DNA of 64,000 nucleotides from contig RHLJ01000004.1 in assembly GCA_003712055.1 (NCBI GenBank), positions 372,001 through 436,000 of the forward strand, written 5' to 3'. This document shows positions 52,042 through 62,193 of the stretch, in pieces. Made by a program: the position numbers and the translations under genes. Every line of letters begins with the position of its first letter. The first letter of the stretch is position 1. Under the pieces are notes generated by a model that was not told where the DNA came from, ran no database searches, and saw only the letters and a program-made list of their open reading frames with translations. This stretch comes from Balneola sp. (GTDB lineage Bacteria; Bacteroidota; Rhodothermia; Balneolales; Balneolaceae).

Positions 52042-53502
52042 ATGAACCAAACAAGAAAAATGAAACGAAGTTGGGTGATATTATTAGTGGGATTATTTGC
52101 TTTGCAAGCATCACTTTCTCATGCCCAAACTGCAAAGACAGAGTTTGTTCAGGATTTTGAGCTTACTCTGGACGAAGCTATTGAAATAGCGGTAGCTAAT
52201 AATCCACAAGTTAATCGGGCATTGCTCTCGGTAGATGATGCGGATGAGTTAGTGAAAATCGCATATAGTGAGATTTTTCCTGAAATAACCTCAAGCATAA
52301 GCTATACCCGAAACATGGAAATTCCCGTTACTTTTGTGCCAGGAGAATTTTTTGGCGGAGATCCAGGAACACTTATCCCAGTAGAATTTGGTACGGATAA
52401 CAACTGGCAGGGAGGTTTTACAGTTAACCAAACACTATTTCGAGGAGAAACTATTGTTGGTTTAAGTTCGGCTACCGTTTTTAAAACCGTTCAGGATGAA
52501 AACCTTCGTGCTACAACTCAACAGGTTGTTACTCAAACCCGAGTAGCTTATTACCAGGTATTGGCAGCATTGGAGCAACTCCGACTTCAGGAAATTCAAA
52601 TTGAGCGTTTGGAGCAAAACCTTAGGGAGAATGAAGCAAGGGAAGAAGCAGGGCTGGTAGACTCTTATGCTACCCTAAGTTTACGTGTTCAGCTAAGTAA
52701 TCAACGCCCTCAACAAATTGAGGCGGCCTATGCTGTTAATGAAGCATACCGTGTTTTAAAAATTACTCTTGGCGTACCTCTTCAACTTGATTTTGAAGTG
52801 AAAGGGGATTTAAATGAATATGATATCCTTTCAACATCAGCGGCGGGTTCTGATAATGATCATATATTCAGAATAGACCAAATGAATGCTTACACCTATG
52901 AAAATCAACAAGTAGATACTGCGGGGTTGGATTATAATAGGGGAGACTTAAGGGTTTTAGATGCAACTCTGGATTTAAGAGCTAAGGAATTAACAGCGGT
53001 AAAGAGCAGGTTCCTTCCTACCCTATCTGCAACCTATAATCTTCAGTGGAGTTCTGCTGAACCTGACGCCCCAAATTTTTTTGAAAATTCAGAGCGGTTT
53101 CAAACTTTGGGGTTCAATCTAAGTCTCCCTTTGTTTCAGGGCTTCGAAAGAGTAGCAGATGTTCAACGAGTAAAGATTCAGCAAAAAGATCTACAGGAAC
53201 AAAGAAGAGCAGCCATATTAAATGCTCAGAACGAAATAATTTCAGCAAGTGAAGATTTAAATCGGGCATTCGAAACTGCCGAAGGCCGTAAGATTGCACT
53301 TGAGCAAGCTACAGAAGGTTATGACCGCGCTCAAAAAAGATTAGAAAACGGGCTGGGTTCTCAGCTTGAGGTTACTGATGCTGAAGTTCAGGTCAGGCAG
53401 GCAGAACTGAATTATGCCCTCATGGTTTTTGAATATCTCAGCGCAAAAGCGACCTACGATTTAGCAACTGGTAGAGTACCCTATGTTGATATCGAATTTT
53501 AG
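52042..53502 (+). CDS. TolC-family outer-membrane channel of the RND efflux operon
   Basis: 486 residues. Signal peptide to about residue 29 (LFALQASLSHAQ), then two outer-membrane efflux protein repeats with long helices (LDEAIEIAVANNPQV, VTQTRVAYYQVLAALEQL, NAQNEIISASEDLNRAFETA). ATG 52042 is used; ATG 52060 (MKRSWVILL) is an alternative. It is the outer channel for the adaptor and pump downstream. Confidence 0.92.
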   Translation: MNQTRKMKRSWVILLVGLFALQASLSHAQTAKTEFVQDFELTLDEAIEIAVANNPQVNRALLSVDDADELVKIAYSEIFPEITSSISYTRNMEIPVTFVPGEFFGGDPGTLIPVEFGTDNNWQGGFTVNQTLFRGETIVGLSSATVFKTVQDENLRATTQQVVTQTRVAYYQVLAALEQLRLQEIQIERLEQNLRENEAREEAGLVDSYATLSLRVQLSNQRPQQIEAAYAVNEAYRVLKITLGVPLQLDFEVKGDLNEYDILSTSAAGSDNDHIFRIDQMNAYTYENQQVDTAGLDYNRGDLRVLDATLDLRAKELTAVKSRFLPTLSATYNLQWSSAEPDAPNFFENSERFQTLGFNLSLPLFQGFERVADVQRVKIQQKDLQEQRRAAILNAQNEIISASEDLNRAFETAEGRKIALEQATEGYDRAQKRLENGLGSQLEVTDAEVQVRQAELNYALMVFEYLSAKATYDLATGRVPYVDIEF

Positions 53503-53536
53503 AATGAAATTATTAATGAAAACACCATCCATAAAC

Positions 53537-54622
53537 ATGAAAAAGATAAACCTGTTTGCTTCACTGCTTATCCTTATTGCATTTGCAGCTTGTTCCGGAA
53601 GTGAAGAAACACAAACCACAACTGAAGAAGAACTGGTAAAATCAGTGAACGTGACGACACGTACGATTCAACCTTCAACTTTTGCGAGCTATGTGCGAGT
53701 AGTAGGTACCGTTGAGACTTCGAATGATATCATGATAGCTGCAGAAGTAAGCGGTCGTGTAGTTTCATATAGTGTTAAAGAGGGAGAAACAGTCCGAAAA
53801 GGTCAAAATATCCTTCGGATTGATGATTCTAAGCTAAAGCAGGAACAGGCACGTCTTGAAGCTATGACTGCCCAGGCAAAAGAAAGCTATGATCGACTTA
53901 AGAAAGTCTATGAAGAAGATGGGATCGGTTCAGAGCTTGATTACCTGAATGCGAAGTATGCTTATGAGCAAAGTAATTCTGCATTGGAATCCATAAACGT
54001 AGATTTGGCAAATACAGAAATAAAGGCGCCTTTCACTGGTGTTGTAGAAACAAGGTCAGTAGAAGTTGGAGAAATGGTTAGCCTGGGAATGCCTGTAGTG
54101 CGTTTAATCGGATCAAATGATTTTAAAGTTACGGCTGGTGTACCCGCAAGATATGCAGATGCTATTTCAACTGGTGATGATGTTGACATCTGGTTTGATA
54201 CTCAAAGCGGAGATACATTGTCTGGTACCATTGGCTTTACCGCAAGTAGTATAAATCCTCAGAACCGAACATTCCGAATTGAAGTTGAACTTCCGGGAAG
54301 TGCTGATCAATACAAAGTGGATATGATTGCAAATGTTCGTCTGAAAACAAATCAGCAAGAAGAGGTACTGGTAATAAGTGAGGAGTTTGTCTACTCAAAA
54401 GATAACAACTATGTAGTATATGTACTTGCGCAGGATGAAAGTGGAAATACAGTAGCTGAAGAGCGAAGAGTTACATTAGGCCTTTCCTACAAAACAGATG
54501 TAATTGTAGAAAACGGACTAAGAGAAGGTGACCGATTGATTACTCTGGGGTCTGCCTTTTTGGATGATGGAATGAGGGTGACACTCAAAGACGAGCCCTT
54601 CTCATCATTAGCTTCAAACTAA
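53537..54622 (+). CDS. RND-efflux periplasmic adaptor lipoprotein (HlyD/AcrA family)
   Basis: 361 residues from ATG 53537, chosen because MKKINLFASLLILIAFAAC gives a clean lipoprotein signal with Cys19. Earlier starts at 53504 or 53516 would add a polar tail before it. A lipoyl-type domain (AAEVSGRVVSYSVKEGETV, ...TEIKAPFTGVVETRSVEVGEMV) flanks a short coiled-coil hairpin, followed by the beta-barrel (VTAGVPARYADAI) and membrane-proximal domain. It links the RND pump to the TolC channel. The genes are 34 and 18 bases from their neighbours. Confidence 0.92.
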   Translation: MKKINLFASLLILIAFAACSGSEETQTTTEEELVKSVNVTTRTIQPSTFASYVRVVGTVETSNDIMIAAEVSGRVVSYSVKEGETVRKGQNILRIDDSKLKQEQARLEAMTAQAKESYDRLKKVYEEDGIGSELDYLNAKYAYEQSNSALESINVDLANTEIKAPFTGVVETRSVEVGEMVSLGMPVVRLIGSNDFKVTAGVPARYADAISTGDDVDIWFDTQSGDTLSGTIGFTASSINPQNRTFRIEVELPGSADQYKVDMIANVRLKTNQQEEVLVISEEFVYSKDNNYVVYVLAQDESGNTVAEERRVTLGLSYKTDVIVENGLREGDRLITLGSAFLDDGMRVTLKDEPFSSLASN

Positions 54623-54640
54623 TTTAATTCGGAAATCATT

Positions 54641-57600
54641 ATGAGTACCGAAATTCAACAAAACGGAAATCATACAAACGGAGCTGAGGCTTCAAAAAAG
54701 GGAACCGGGATTCGAAAAGAGTTCAAGATTTCATCCTTTTCTATCAACAACCGGATAAGTGTATTAGTACTGGTTGCATTGGTGGCAGTGATGGGTATCG
54801 TTTCGTATCTGACTATCCCAAAGGAAAGTTTTCCGAGTATCAATGTTCCTAACATTTTTGTGGTAACAGTTTATCCAGGTGTATCTCCCGAGGATATGGA
54901 AAGTCTGGTAACACGGAAGCTTGAAGATGAATTAGGGAATATCTCGGAAGTAAAAACGATGACCTCTACCTCTTCGGAAGGCTATTCAAATATCAACCTG
55001 GAATTCGACCCAAATGTTGATATCGAAGACGCTCTTCAAAAGGTGAGAGAAAAGGTTGATCTGGCTAAACCAGAACTACCTGAAGATGCAGAAGAACCTG
55101 TTGTTCAGGAGATCAACTTCTCGGAATTCCCCATCATGAATGTGAACCTTTCAGGTGAATATGATGAGGTAATCCTTAAAGAAATTGCGGAAGATTTACA
55201 GGATAAAATAGAAGCAATTCCTTCTGTATTAGGTGTAGATCTTACTGGTGGATTGGAACGAGAAGTTCAGGTTGATGTGGATCTTGCCAAGATGAAATAC
55301 TACGGAATCACTTTCGGGGACATCATTGGGGCTATTGCTCAGGAAAATGTGACTATTCCCGGTGGTGATATTTCTGTTGGTACCAAAAAATTCCTGCTTC
55401 GTGTTCCCGGGCAATATGATGATACTCAGCAACTGGAAGACATCGTAGTAAAAGGAGAATCCCAAAGCCCGATTTATATTCGTGACGTTGCCAGTGTAAC
55501 ATTCGGATTCAAAGACAGGGAAACCTATTCGGAATTAGAAGGGGCCCCGGTAATTACACTTGGTGTTAAAAAGCGAACAGGAGAAAACATTCTCGAAACG
55601 GCTCAGCGAACCAAAGCAATTCTGGATGAAGAACTAGCTGTTTTACCACCTACCACTACTTATAACATTACCAATGATCAAAGTATTGATGTAGTAAGTA
55701 TGGTGAGTAATCTGGAGAACAATATTATTTCAGGGTTAACCCTTGTTGTCGGTGTTCTGTTATTTTTTCTAGGGGTAAGAAACTCATCGTTTGTGGGTAT
55801 TTCTATTCCACTCTCCATGTTTCTTTCATTCATAATTCTGGGAGCGGTTGGTATTACCATGAACATGGTAGTATTGTTCTCACTAATTCTTTCACTTGGG
55901 ATGTTGGTAGATAATGCCATCGTGGTGGTGGAGAATATTTATCGTTATCTGGAAGAAGGATATGATAATTTTGAAGCAGCCAAGAAAGGAACCGGAGAGG
56001 TAGCCATACCGATTATTGCCGGAACCATGACCACCATTGCAGCTTTTGCACCGATGGTATTCTGGCCGGGTATTGTAGGTCAGTTCATGAGCTATTTGCC
56101 AAAAACTCTAATCATTACACTGGCGAGCTCTCTGGTAGTAGGTTTGGTCATCAACCCTGTGATTTGTGCGTTGTTCATGAGAGTAGATGGACAGGAAAAG
56201 AAAGCGCAGCTAACAAAAGGGGGTAAAAGGATACTGATTATTGGGTTCTCAATAATTGCATTACTGTTGTTGGCCTCAAGTTTTATTACCTGGGTAATGT
56301 TAATCGCGCTTGGTGCAATATTATGGTCGATTAATAAATACGCGCTTGAACCAGTTGGACGTTGGTGGCAAAGGGATGGATTAAACAAGCTAATTGCCAG
56401 ATATGAGAGAACGCTTACTTGGGCATTAAACCATCGCATAACTACTATTGGAATAGCGGTTATCATTCTTGTATCCAGTTTTATCCTACTTGATGCATTC
56501 AACCCTGGTACAGAATTCTTCCCGGAAGATATTCCTCCTCGTGATGTATATGTTCAAATTGAAACTCCAATCGGATCTGATGTTACCTATACAAAAGAGA
56601 TCATTGATGAGGTAAGAGACCGGGTTCAAAACCTCCCAAATATTGTGGATGTGAACAGTGTTTTAGCCACATCCGGCGCATTAATTACAGCTGATCCTGC
56701 TTCCAGTGGGGGAGGAAATACTCCAAATAGGGGAACTGTTGCGTTAAACTTTGTTGACTTTCAGGAGCGAGAAGGTGATGTATTTGATGCCATGGAATTC
56801 CTTCGTGATCATATGAGTGAAAATATTGTTGGAGCTAACATTACCGTTGAAATGCCGCCTAATGGACCTCCAACAGGAAAGCCAGTAAATCTTGAGATTT
56901 CTGGAAATGATATGGAGCAACTTGCTTTGATCTCAGACGATGTTCTTAAAATTCTTGAGGCCGATTCTGTTTTCGCAAAAATGGATGGACTTGAATCTGA
57001 TTTACCTGAGCCCCGACCAGAGGTAAGAGTGGAAGTGGATCGCGAAAAAGCGGCTCTTTACGAGCTTAACACCAATACTATTGGGATGACGATCAGGCAG
57101 GCCATTAATGGTGTAGAAGCATCTAAGTTCCGTGATGGAAAAGAGGAGTATGACATCATTGTAAGATTGAATGACGAGTATCGTGATGATATGAGTACCC
57201 TTGGTGATTTGACCATTTTCCATGAAGGGAATCAGATTCCGCTTTCAGAAGTGGCCACGTGGGAAGTAAAAGATGGTCTCGGAGGGATTAAACATAAAGA
57301 AGCCGAGCGTGTTATTACCATTAGTGCGGATGTACGTTCAGGATACCAGGCAAATGCCGTATTAGCTGAGGTACAGGGAGTACTGGCAACCTATCTTGAT
57401 AATTTGCCTCCTGGTTATACTCACGGCTGGACTGGCCAACAGCAGGAACAAGATGAATCATTTGAGTTTCTTGGAATAGCATTCTTGATCGCTCTTTTCT
57501 TAATCTCATTCATTCTTGTATCTCAATTCAATTCAGTTGCAAAACCATTGATTATCCTAAGCTCGGTAATTATGTCAATGGCCGGGGTTTTCTATGGATT

Positions 57601-58135
57601 GGTAAGTTTCCAAATGGCATTTGGACTCATGGCTTTCCTTGGTATCATTTCCTTGGCCGGAATTGTAGTGAATAACGCAATCGTATTGATTGACTACGTG
57701 GATATCCTAAGAGAACGAGATGGTCTTAGTCTTCGAGATGCCCTCATTCAAGGAGGTAAGGTACGTTTCCGTCCTGTAATTTTAACGGCAACTACAACGG
57801 CTTTAGGGTTAGTGCCACTAGCGGTTGGATTCAACTTTGACTTCATCGTGCTTGTAGCAAACCCTCTTGAATTCTTTTCTAACCTGAGTTCATATATCTA
57901 CATGGGTGGAGAACAGGCAGCCTGGTGGGGTCCAATGGCAATTGCTGTAATTGTAGGCTTATTATTTGCGACTGCTTTGACTCTTATTCTGGTGCCGGTA
58001 CTATACAGTATTATTGAGCGTACCCGAAGAAGTATTAATAGAGTAATGTTCGGTAAAGAAGAGCCGGGTCTTATTAAAGACCAAAGTTCACTTAACTCAG
58101 AAGAGCCTGAGTTACAACCCGAGCTAGCTCAGTGA
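54641..58135 (+). CDS. RND-family efflux pump (AcrB/HAE-type) with an extra hydrophobic insert
   Basis: 1164 residues, longer than the usual 1020-1050. An N-terminal cytosolic tail of about 35 residues leads to TM1 (ISVLVLVALVAVMGIVSYLTIP). The first periplasmic domain has YPGVSPEDMESLVTRKLEDE. TM4 carries SLGMLVDNAIVVVENIYRY, the proton-relay Asp region. The second half repeats this order (ISLAGIVVNNAIVLIDYVD). Two features stand out. Residues about 528-571 between TM6 and TM7 contain about 40 hydrophobic residues that could be two more helices. A loop of about 30 residues (FNFDFIVLVANPLEFF...) sits before the last helix. It pumps unknown toxic compounds from membrane or periplasm using the proton gradient. 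Confidence 0.93.
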   Translation: MSTEIQQNGNHTNGAEASKKGTGIRKEFKISSFSINNRISVLVLVALVAVMGIVSYLTIPKESFPSINVPNIFVVTVYPGVSPEDMESLVTRKLEDELGNISEVKTMTSTSSEGYSNINLEFDPNVDIEDALQKVREKVDLAKPELPEDAEEPVVQEINFSEFPIMNVNLSGEYDEVILKEIAEDLQDKIEAIPSVLGVDLTGGLEREVQVDVDLAKMKYYGITFGDIIGAIAQENVTIPGGDISVGTKKFLLRVPGQYDDTQQLEDIVVKGESQSPIYIRDVASVTFGFKDRETYSELEGAPVITLGVKKRTGENILETAQRTKAILDEELAVLPPTTTYNITNDQSIDVVSMVSNLENNIISGLTLVVGVLLFFLGVRNSSFVGISIPLSMFLSFIILGAVGITMNMVVLFSLILSLGMLVDNAIVVVENIYRYLEEGYDNFEAAKKGTGEVAIPIIAGTMTTIAAFAPMVFWPGIVGQFMSYLPKTLIITLASSLVVGLVINPVICALFMRVDGQEKKAQLTKGGKRILIIGFSIIALLLLASSFITWVMLIALGAILWSINKYALEPVGRWWQRDGLNKLIARYERTLTWALNHRITTIGIAVIILVSSFILLDAFNPGTEFFPEDIPPRDVYVQIETPIGSDVTYTKEIIDEVRDRVQNLPNIVDVNSVLATSGALITADPASSGGGNTPNRGTVALNFVDFQEREGDVFDAMEFLRDHMSENIVGANITVEMPPNGPPTGKPVNLEISGNDMEQLALISDDVLKILEADSVFAKMDGLESDLPEPRPEVRVEVDREKAALYELNTNTIGMTIRQAINGVEASKFRDGKEEYDIIVRLNDEYRDDMSTLGDLTIFHEGNQIPLSEVATWEVKDGLGGIKHKEAERVITISADVRSGYQANAVLAEVQGVLATYLDNLPPGYTHGWTGQQQEQDESFEFLGIAFLIALFLISFILVSQFNSVAKPLIILSSVIMSMAGVFYGLVSFQMAFGLMAFLGIISLAGIVVNNAIVLIDYVDILRERDGLSLRDALIQGGKVRFRPVILTATTTALGLVPLAVGFNFDFIVLVANPLEFFSNLSSYIYMGGEQAAWWGPMAIAVIVGLLFATALTLILVPVLYSIIERTRRSINRVMFGKEEPGLIKDQSSLNSEEPELQPELAQ

Positions 58136-58154
58136 TTCGAAACCAGGATCAAAT

Positions 58155-58187
58155 AAAAAAGCCCCGATCATATCGGGGCTTTTTTAT
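58155..58187 (+). terminator. Rho-independent terminator after the RND operon
   Basis: Stem GCCCCGAT/ATCGGGGC with a CAT loop, flanked by six A and by TTTTTTATTT. The A-run on the left could also serve a leftward transcript. Confidence 0.9.
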
Positions 58188-58227
58188 TTCCAAAAATCAA
58201 AGTGTCTAGAAATAAAGCCAAAAGCTT

Positions 58228-58235
58228 TATCTTTG
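58228..58235 (+). promoter_or_regulatory. TAnnTTTG promoter box of the DUF4293 gene
   Basis: TATCTTTG ends 28 bases before the TTG start, between the RND terminator and the gene. No clear -33 TTG. Confidence 0.45.
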
Positions 58236-58263
58236 CACTCAACTTGAACCTAATTGAAAAAGA

Positions 58264-58671
58264 TTGATTCAGCGTATTCAAACTGTTTTTTTGTCCCTGG
58301 TAGTGTTTTCTAATCTGGGAGTATATTTCACTCCAATTTATACCCATGCTATGAACGACCCCCAGCAGTGGATCGGTTTTGGGTTAGCTATTTCATTACT
58401 TATTTCTTCCCTACTTGCTGTGTACACAATTTTCTTATTTAAGAATAGGAGAAATCAAATTGCCTGGACTAAACGAACGGCATTTGTTCAGGTGATAGCA
58501 GTGGGTTTAGCGGTTGGTGTATTCTTTTCATTAGGAGGTATAGGAACCTACTTGTGGGATGAGGCCATTGGCACAGGATTGATTGTTTTAGGTATCATTT
58601 TTCTATTACTAGCTTTGCGCTCCATCAGTAAAGATGAAAAATTGGTAAAATCTATGGATAGGATTCGTTGA
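58264..58671 (+). CDS. DUF4293-family membrane protein
   Basis: 135 residues, TTG start. MIQRIQTVFLSL at the N-terminus and LVKSMDRIR at the C-terminus are the end signatures of this Bacteroidota family. Four membrane helices lie between (about 5-25, 36-58, 70-92, 98-117). The function is unknown. The stop TGA overlaps the next ATG (TGATG). Confidence 0.88.
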   Translation: MIQRIQTVFLSLVVFSNLGVYFTPIYTHAMNDPQQWIGFGLAISLLISSLLAVYTIFLFKNRRNQIAWTKRTAFVQVIAVGLAVGVFFSLGGIGTYLWDEAIGTGLIVLGIIFLLLALRSISKDEKLVKSMDRIR

Positions 58672-59585
58672 TGAGTACTCCAACTTCGGGAGCTTACTCC
58701 AAAACTAAAGTCTATTCTTTACTTATTTTTGGAATTACTGCAATTGGTTTTTCGCCGATTTTGGTAAAATTTGCTACCGGAGAGTCAGCGTTTATGGTAG
58801 CAGCCATTCGAACTGGTTTTGCCTTTTTGCTTTTGTTACCTCTTTATCTAGCAAAGAGACCTGAGCTAGATAAAAGAGAAGTCCCTAGAAAAGAGAAAAT
58901 AATGGTGGCTGCATCAGGGATTTTACTTGGAGTCCACCTTATCTGTTGGATCGCTTCGATCTATTATACCTCGGTAGCTTCTGCTTCAGTTCTTGTTACC
59001 ATTCACCCAATTGCTTTGATCGTTTTTGAGCGGTATGTCTACAAATTCCGTTTTCCAATAACGGTTTGGGTTGGCGTTATCACTGCTTTTGCCGGCTCTG
59101 TGGTATTAGGGTATTCAGATTTTGAGTCTGATTCTATTCACCAAAACCCTCTGCTGGGGAATAGCCTTGCTGCATTAGCGGCATTTATTTTTGCTGGCTA
59201 TTTCCTCATCGGAAATAAAGTTCGACAACACCGAAACTGGTTGGAATATGTTTTCCCAGTGTATGGCTGGGCAGCATTAACCTGTGCGGTCGCTTTATTT
59301 ATTATTGATGGTGTCCCAACTCATGTGAGTGGTTTAGTAGTTCTATTGGGTTTTGCACTCGCTGTTGGGCCACAAATAGCTGGGCACGGGTCGCTAAATT
59401 ATGCGGTCAAGTATGTTTCGCCTACACTAATAGCTACACTTATTTTATTCGAGCCAGTAGCATCTTCCGTAATGGCATTTATTTTTTTCGGAGAAATTCC
59501 CCTGCCTCTTTCTTTCGTAGGAATGGGTATTATCCTGGTAGGGATTTCTTTAACCTGGGCAAAAAAGTCCGATCAGAAAGAATAG
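58671..59585 (+). CDS. EamA/DMT-family transporter
   Basis: 304 residues with ten membrane helices and two EamA repeats (IGFSPILVKFATGE..., LAALAAFIFAGYFLIGNKVR). ATG 58671 overlaps the DUF4293 stop. Unlike the EamA protein at 50260, it has a polar tail and a different first repeat. Substrate unknown. It overlaps the convergent TonB-receptor gene by 13 bases. Confidence 0.9.
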   Translation: MSTPTSGAYSKTKVYSLLIFGITAIGFSPILVKFATGESAFMVAAIRTGFAFLLLLPLYLAKRPELDKREVPRKEKIMVAASGILLGVHLICWIASIYYTSVASASVLVTIHPIALIVFERYVYKFRFPITVWVGVITAFAGSVVLGYSDFESDSIHQNPLLGNSLAALAAFIFAGYFLIGNKVRQHRNWLEYVFPVYGWAALTCAVALFIIDGVPTHVSGLVVLLGFALAVGPQIAGHGSLNYAVKYVSPTLIATLILFEPVASSVMAFIFFGEIPLPLSFVGMGIILVGISLTWAKKSDQKE

Positions 59586-62017
59586 CTGACTGTAGCAGTA
59601 TAGTTTCTTCCCATTCCGTCCAGACTACTCGCATGTTCACGGTAAGCAGCATCGGTCAAATTATCCGCAATCAACTTTATTGAAAAATGATCAAGAGCTT
59701 TATAGTTGATAAAGAGCTGTAGGTTCACAAAGCCGTCCGTTCCGTTTTGCGAGATGCGGATATCACCAATCTCATCGGGAGAAATTCTCCGATGAGCAAA
59801 AGCATAACGTGCTTGTGGCCGAATAGACAGTTTTTTTACCGGAGAGTAATCAAGGTAGAAAATTCCATTAGCAGGAGGTACCCGGTCTGCTGGTTCAGAA
59901 GTGCCATTTTCGTTTGTTAGATTACCCCATGTATAGGTAAAAGTAAGACCACTTTTTAATGTCGGGTTCACCTGATAACTCCCACGGAATTCAATTCCTA
60001 ACAAGTCCATTGAATTGGCATTCTCATTAGTTACCTCATTATATACCGCAAAGGGATCCGGGCTTGTCGCTGGGTCTACCAGGTTTCCATATTCATCTAC
60101 AATATTACCGGTTTCAATGCGTGTAATCTTGTCAAAATAGTGCAGCCAGAACGCATACATCTCTGTAAAGAAACGATCACTCTGGTATTGAATTCCAATA
60201 TCAAAATTCCCTGTTTTTTCAGGTCTTAACTCCGTATTAGGGGTTTGAAACTGATCGCTACGTCGGATACCAACTTCAGATAAATCTGAGATATTCGGAG
60301 CTCTGAAACCTGAAGAAAGATTACTTAAGAAAATAATATCCTTACTTAGTTTGTAGGTTAGGCCAACAGAACCGGTTAATTGGCTATAACTGGCTGAATA
60401 GGGGTCATATCTTCGATCAGTCAAAATTCCTTCAAAAGGGATGCTTGCATAAGTCTGTGAGTAACGAACACCATATTCCATACTCAACTTTTCCGAAACT
60501 AATTGATCAATTTGAGCAAATAAGCCGGATAGTATATACACAGAGCCATCAGGGTAGCGGGGAAGCTGGACCTGACCCGTATTAGAATGCCTGCTACTTT
60601 GTACCCGATCAAAAGATACGTCGCCCCCCCATTTCAGATACATATTTTTCGATAAGGCAGAACGAATATCAACAGAGAAGTGGTACTGATTACTCGTATT
60701 TTGATCGAAATTGGTTGTATCACTAATCTCAAAGAGATAATCTCGTTCAGCGATATTTACTGAATATTCAGGGGCATTATTAAACGCGAAATCCTGTTCT
60801 TTTCTGAAATCTTTAAGTCTGAAATAGCCTCCTTTAATTCCGATTGATTCGAAGGCTTTACTAACCTTGGAGGTTCTAAATTCAACCGTATTTCCCCAGA
60901 AAAGGAGCGGCGAGGTATTGGAGTAGTATCCAAATTGTGGAGTGAGTTCAGATTCTTGTGCTTCGATGCTAAAACCCAAAGTGATTCGATCTAGCCGCGC
61001 TGCATCCGGAATTTCTCCATAATAACTCACAACGGTCAAATCAGATTCAGTGGAGGTCTTGATTTTAGATGAAAACTGCATTGACTTAAAAGAATAATCA
61101 GCATTGGAAAGCGTAGCATCGTAAGGGAACCAAAGAGCTTCTTCGGTACGTGAACTCATCTTATAATAGTCGAAATCTCTAAGGCTTCCTCCAAGAAAAA
61201 AAGATGCTTTTGGGGTTTGGTAAGCAAACTTTCCATGTACAGTTTTTTCGCCATTACCTTCAAAATTAAAGGTGCTTACTAAATCTCCGGATAGTTTTGA
61301 ATCTTCGGAGAAATCATAAATAATAGGGGAGATATTAACTCCACCAGATAATGCATCACTTCCGTAATAAACAGAAATTGGTCCTCGATAAACATCGAGT
61401 TTATTAATTAGAAGAGGATCAATAGCTCCGAAATATTGGTTCTGACCTGATCGTACAAACGAAGGGTTCATCCTCATACCATTAAAAAGATATAGTACGT
61501 CCCTTCCCGCTCTACCCCTAATATAGATACTTCCCTGTCCAACACTTGTTTGCTGTACGAAAACCCCACTCTCGGCACGCAAAAGCTCCACAGCAGTCAC
61601 AGTAGATTTATCAGAAAGCTGTTCTATAGTAACGGAACTACGTGCAATAGGAGATGTATTGGTAATAGGGTTTATTGTTCTGTCAGGCGCGATTACTATC
61701 TCATCGAGAGAAAGTACGGTGGGCTTCATAAAGAAGGCCAATGTGGAATCGGATCTGTAAACCTGTAGGGAGCGGCTTTCATATCCGAGCACACTTAGTT
61801 CAAGCGTAACCGGAAATGTAGAATATGGGAGGGAAAATCTACCATCCTGATCGGTATTTGTACCAAGGTCTGTCCCTACTATCGAAATGTGTACATCAGA
61901 GATAGGAGAAAAATTCTTAGAATCTTTTACAATACCGCCTATTTGCGCATTTGAAAGGGAATAAAAAAGCAAAGAAAACAAACACACAAAAACATAATAG
62001 TGCGCTGTTTTCATCAT
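59573..62017 (-). CDS. TonB-dependent outer-membrane receptor with carboxypeptidase-like N-terminal domain
   Basis: 814 residues. Signal peptide to about residue 24; a CarboxypepD_reg-like domain about 25-105 (GGIVKDSKNFSPISDVHISI, GRFSLPY); plug about 118-235 (VTIEQLSDKSTVTAVELLRAESGVFVQ, YIRGRAGRDVLYLFNGMRM); then a 22-strand barrel ending in the aromatic signature TATVSYSF. It imports an iron complex, cofactor or sugar using TonB energy. No SusD partner is adjacent, so a metal chelate or vitamin is more likely than a glycan, but this is inference. It is divergent from the mltF-like gene across a 177-base gap with no gene. Confidence 0.92.
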   Translation of the reverse strand: MMKTAHYYVFVCLFSLLFYSLSNAQIGGIVKDSKNFSPISDVHISIVGTDLGTNTDQDGRFSLPYSTFPVTLELSVLGYESRSLQVYRSDSTLAFFMKPTVLSLDEIVIAPDRTINPITNTSPIARSSVTIEQLSDKSTVTAVELLRAESGVFVQQTSVGQGSIYIRGRAGRDVLYLFNGMRMNPSFVRSGQNQYFGAIDPLLINKLDVYRGPISVYYGSDALSGGVNISPIIYDFSEDSKLSGDLVSTFNFEGNGEKTVHGKFAYQTPKASFFLGGSLRDFDYYKMSSRTEEALWFPYDATLSNADYSFKSMQFSSKIKTSTESDLTVVSYYGEIPDAARLDRITLGFSIEAQESELTPQFGYYSNTSPLLFWGNTVEFRTSKVSKAFESIGIKGGYFRLKDFRKEQDFAFNNAPEYSVNIAERDYLFEISDTTNFDQNTSNQYHFSVDIRSALSKNMYLKWGGDVSFDRVQSSRHSNTGQVQLPRYPDGSVYILSGLFAQIDQLVSEKLSMEYGVRYSQTYASIPFEGILTDRRYDPYSASYSQLTGSVGLTYKLSKDIIFLSNLSSGFRAPNISDLSEVGIRRSDQFQTPNTELRPEKTGNFDIGIQYQSDRFFTEMYAFWLHYFDKITRIETGNIVDEYGNLVDPATSPDPFAVYNEVTNENANSMDLLGIEFRGSYQVNPTLKSGLTFTYTWGNLTNENGTSEPADRVPPANGIFYLDYSPVKKLSIRPQARYAFAHRRISPDEIGDIRISQNGTDGFVNLQLFINYKALDHFSIKLIADNLTDAAYREHASSLDGMGRNYTATVSYSF

Positions 62018-62193
62018 GAATCGTAGATGTATATCAAATTGGTTTTTATTCGTTTATGGGAGAGTAGTATTAAGCTGGAAAAATTAATTGTTTTTAACGA
62101 ATACCTGAAGTATGATCAAATACACGTAAATTGAGATGCTTTAACGGAATTCTAGGAACATAATTTTGTTGTTCTAGAGGTTCTTGATGTTTT

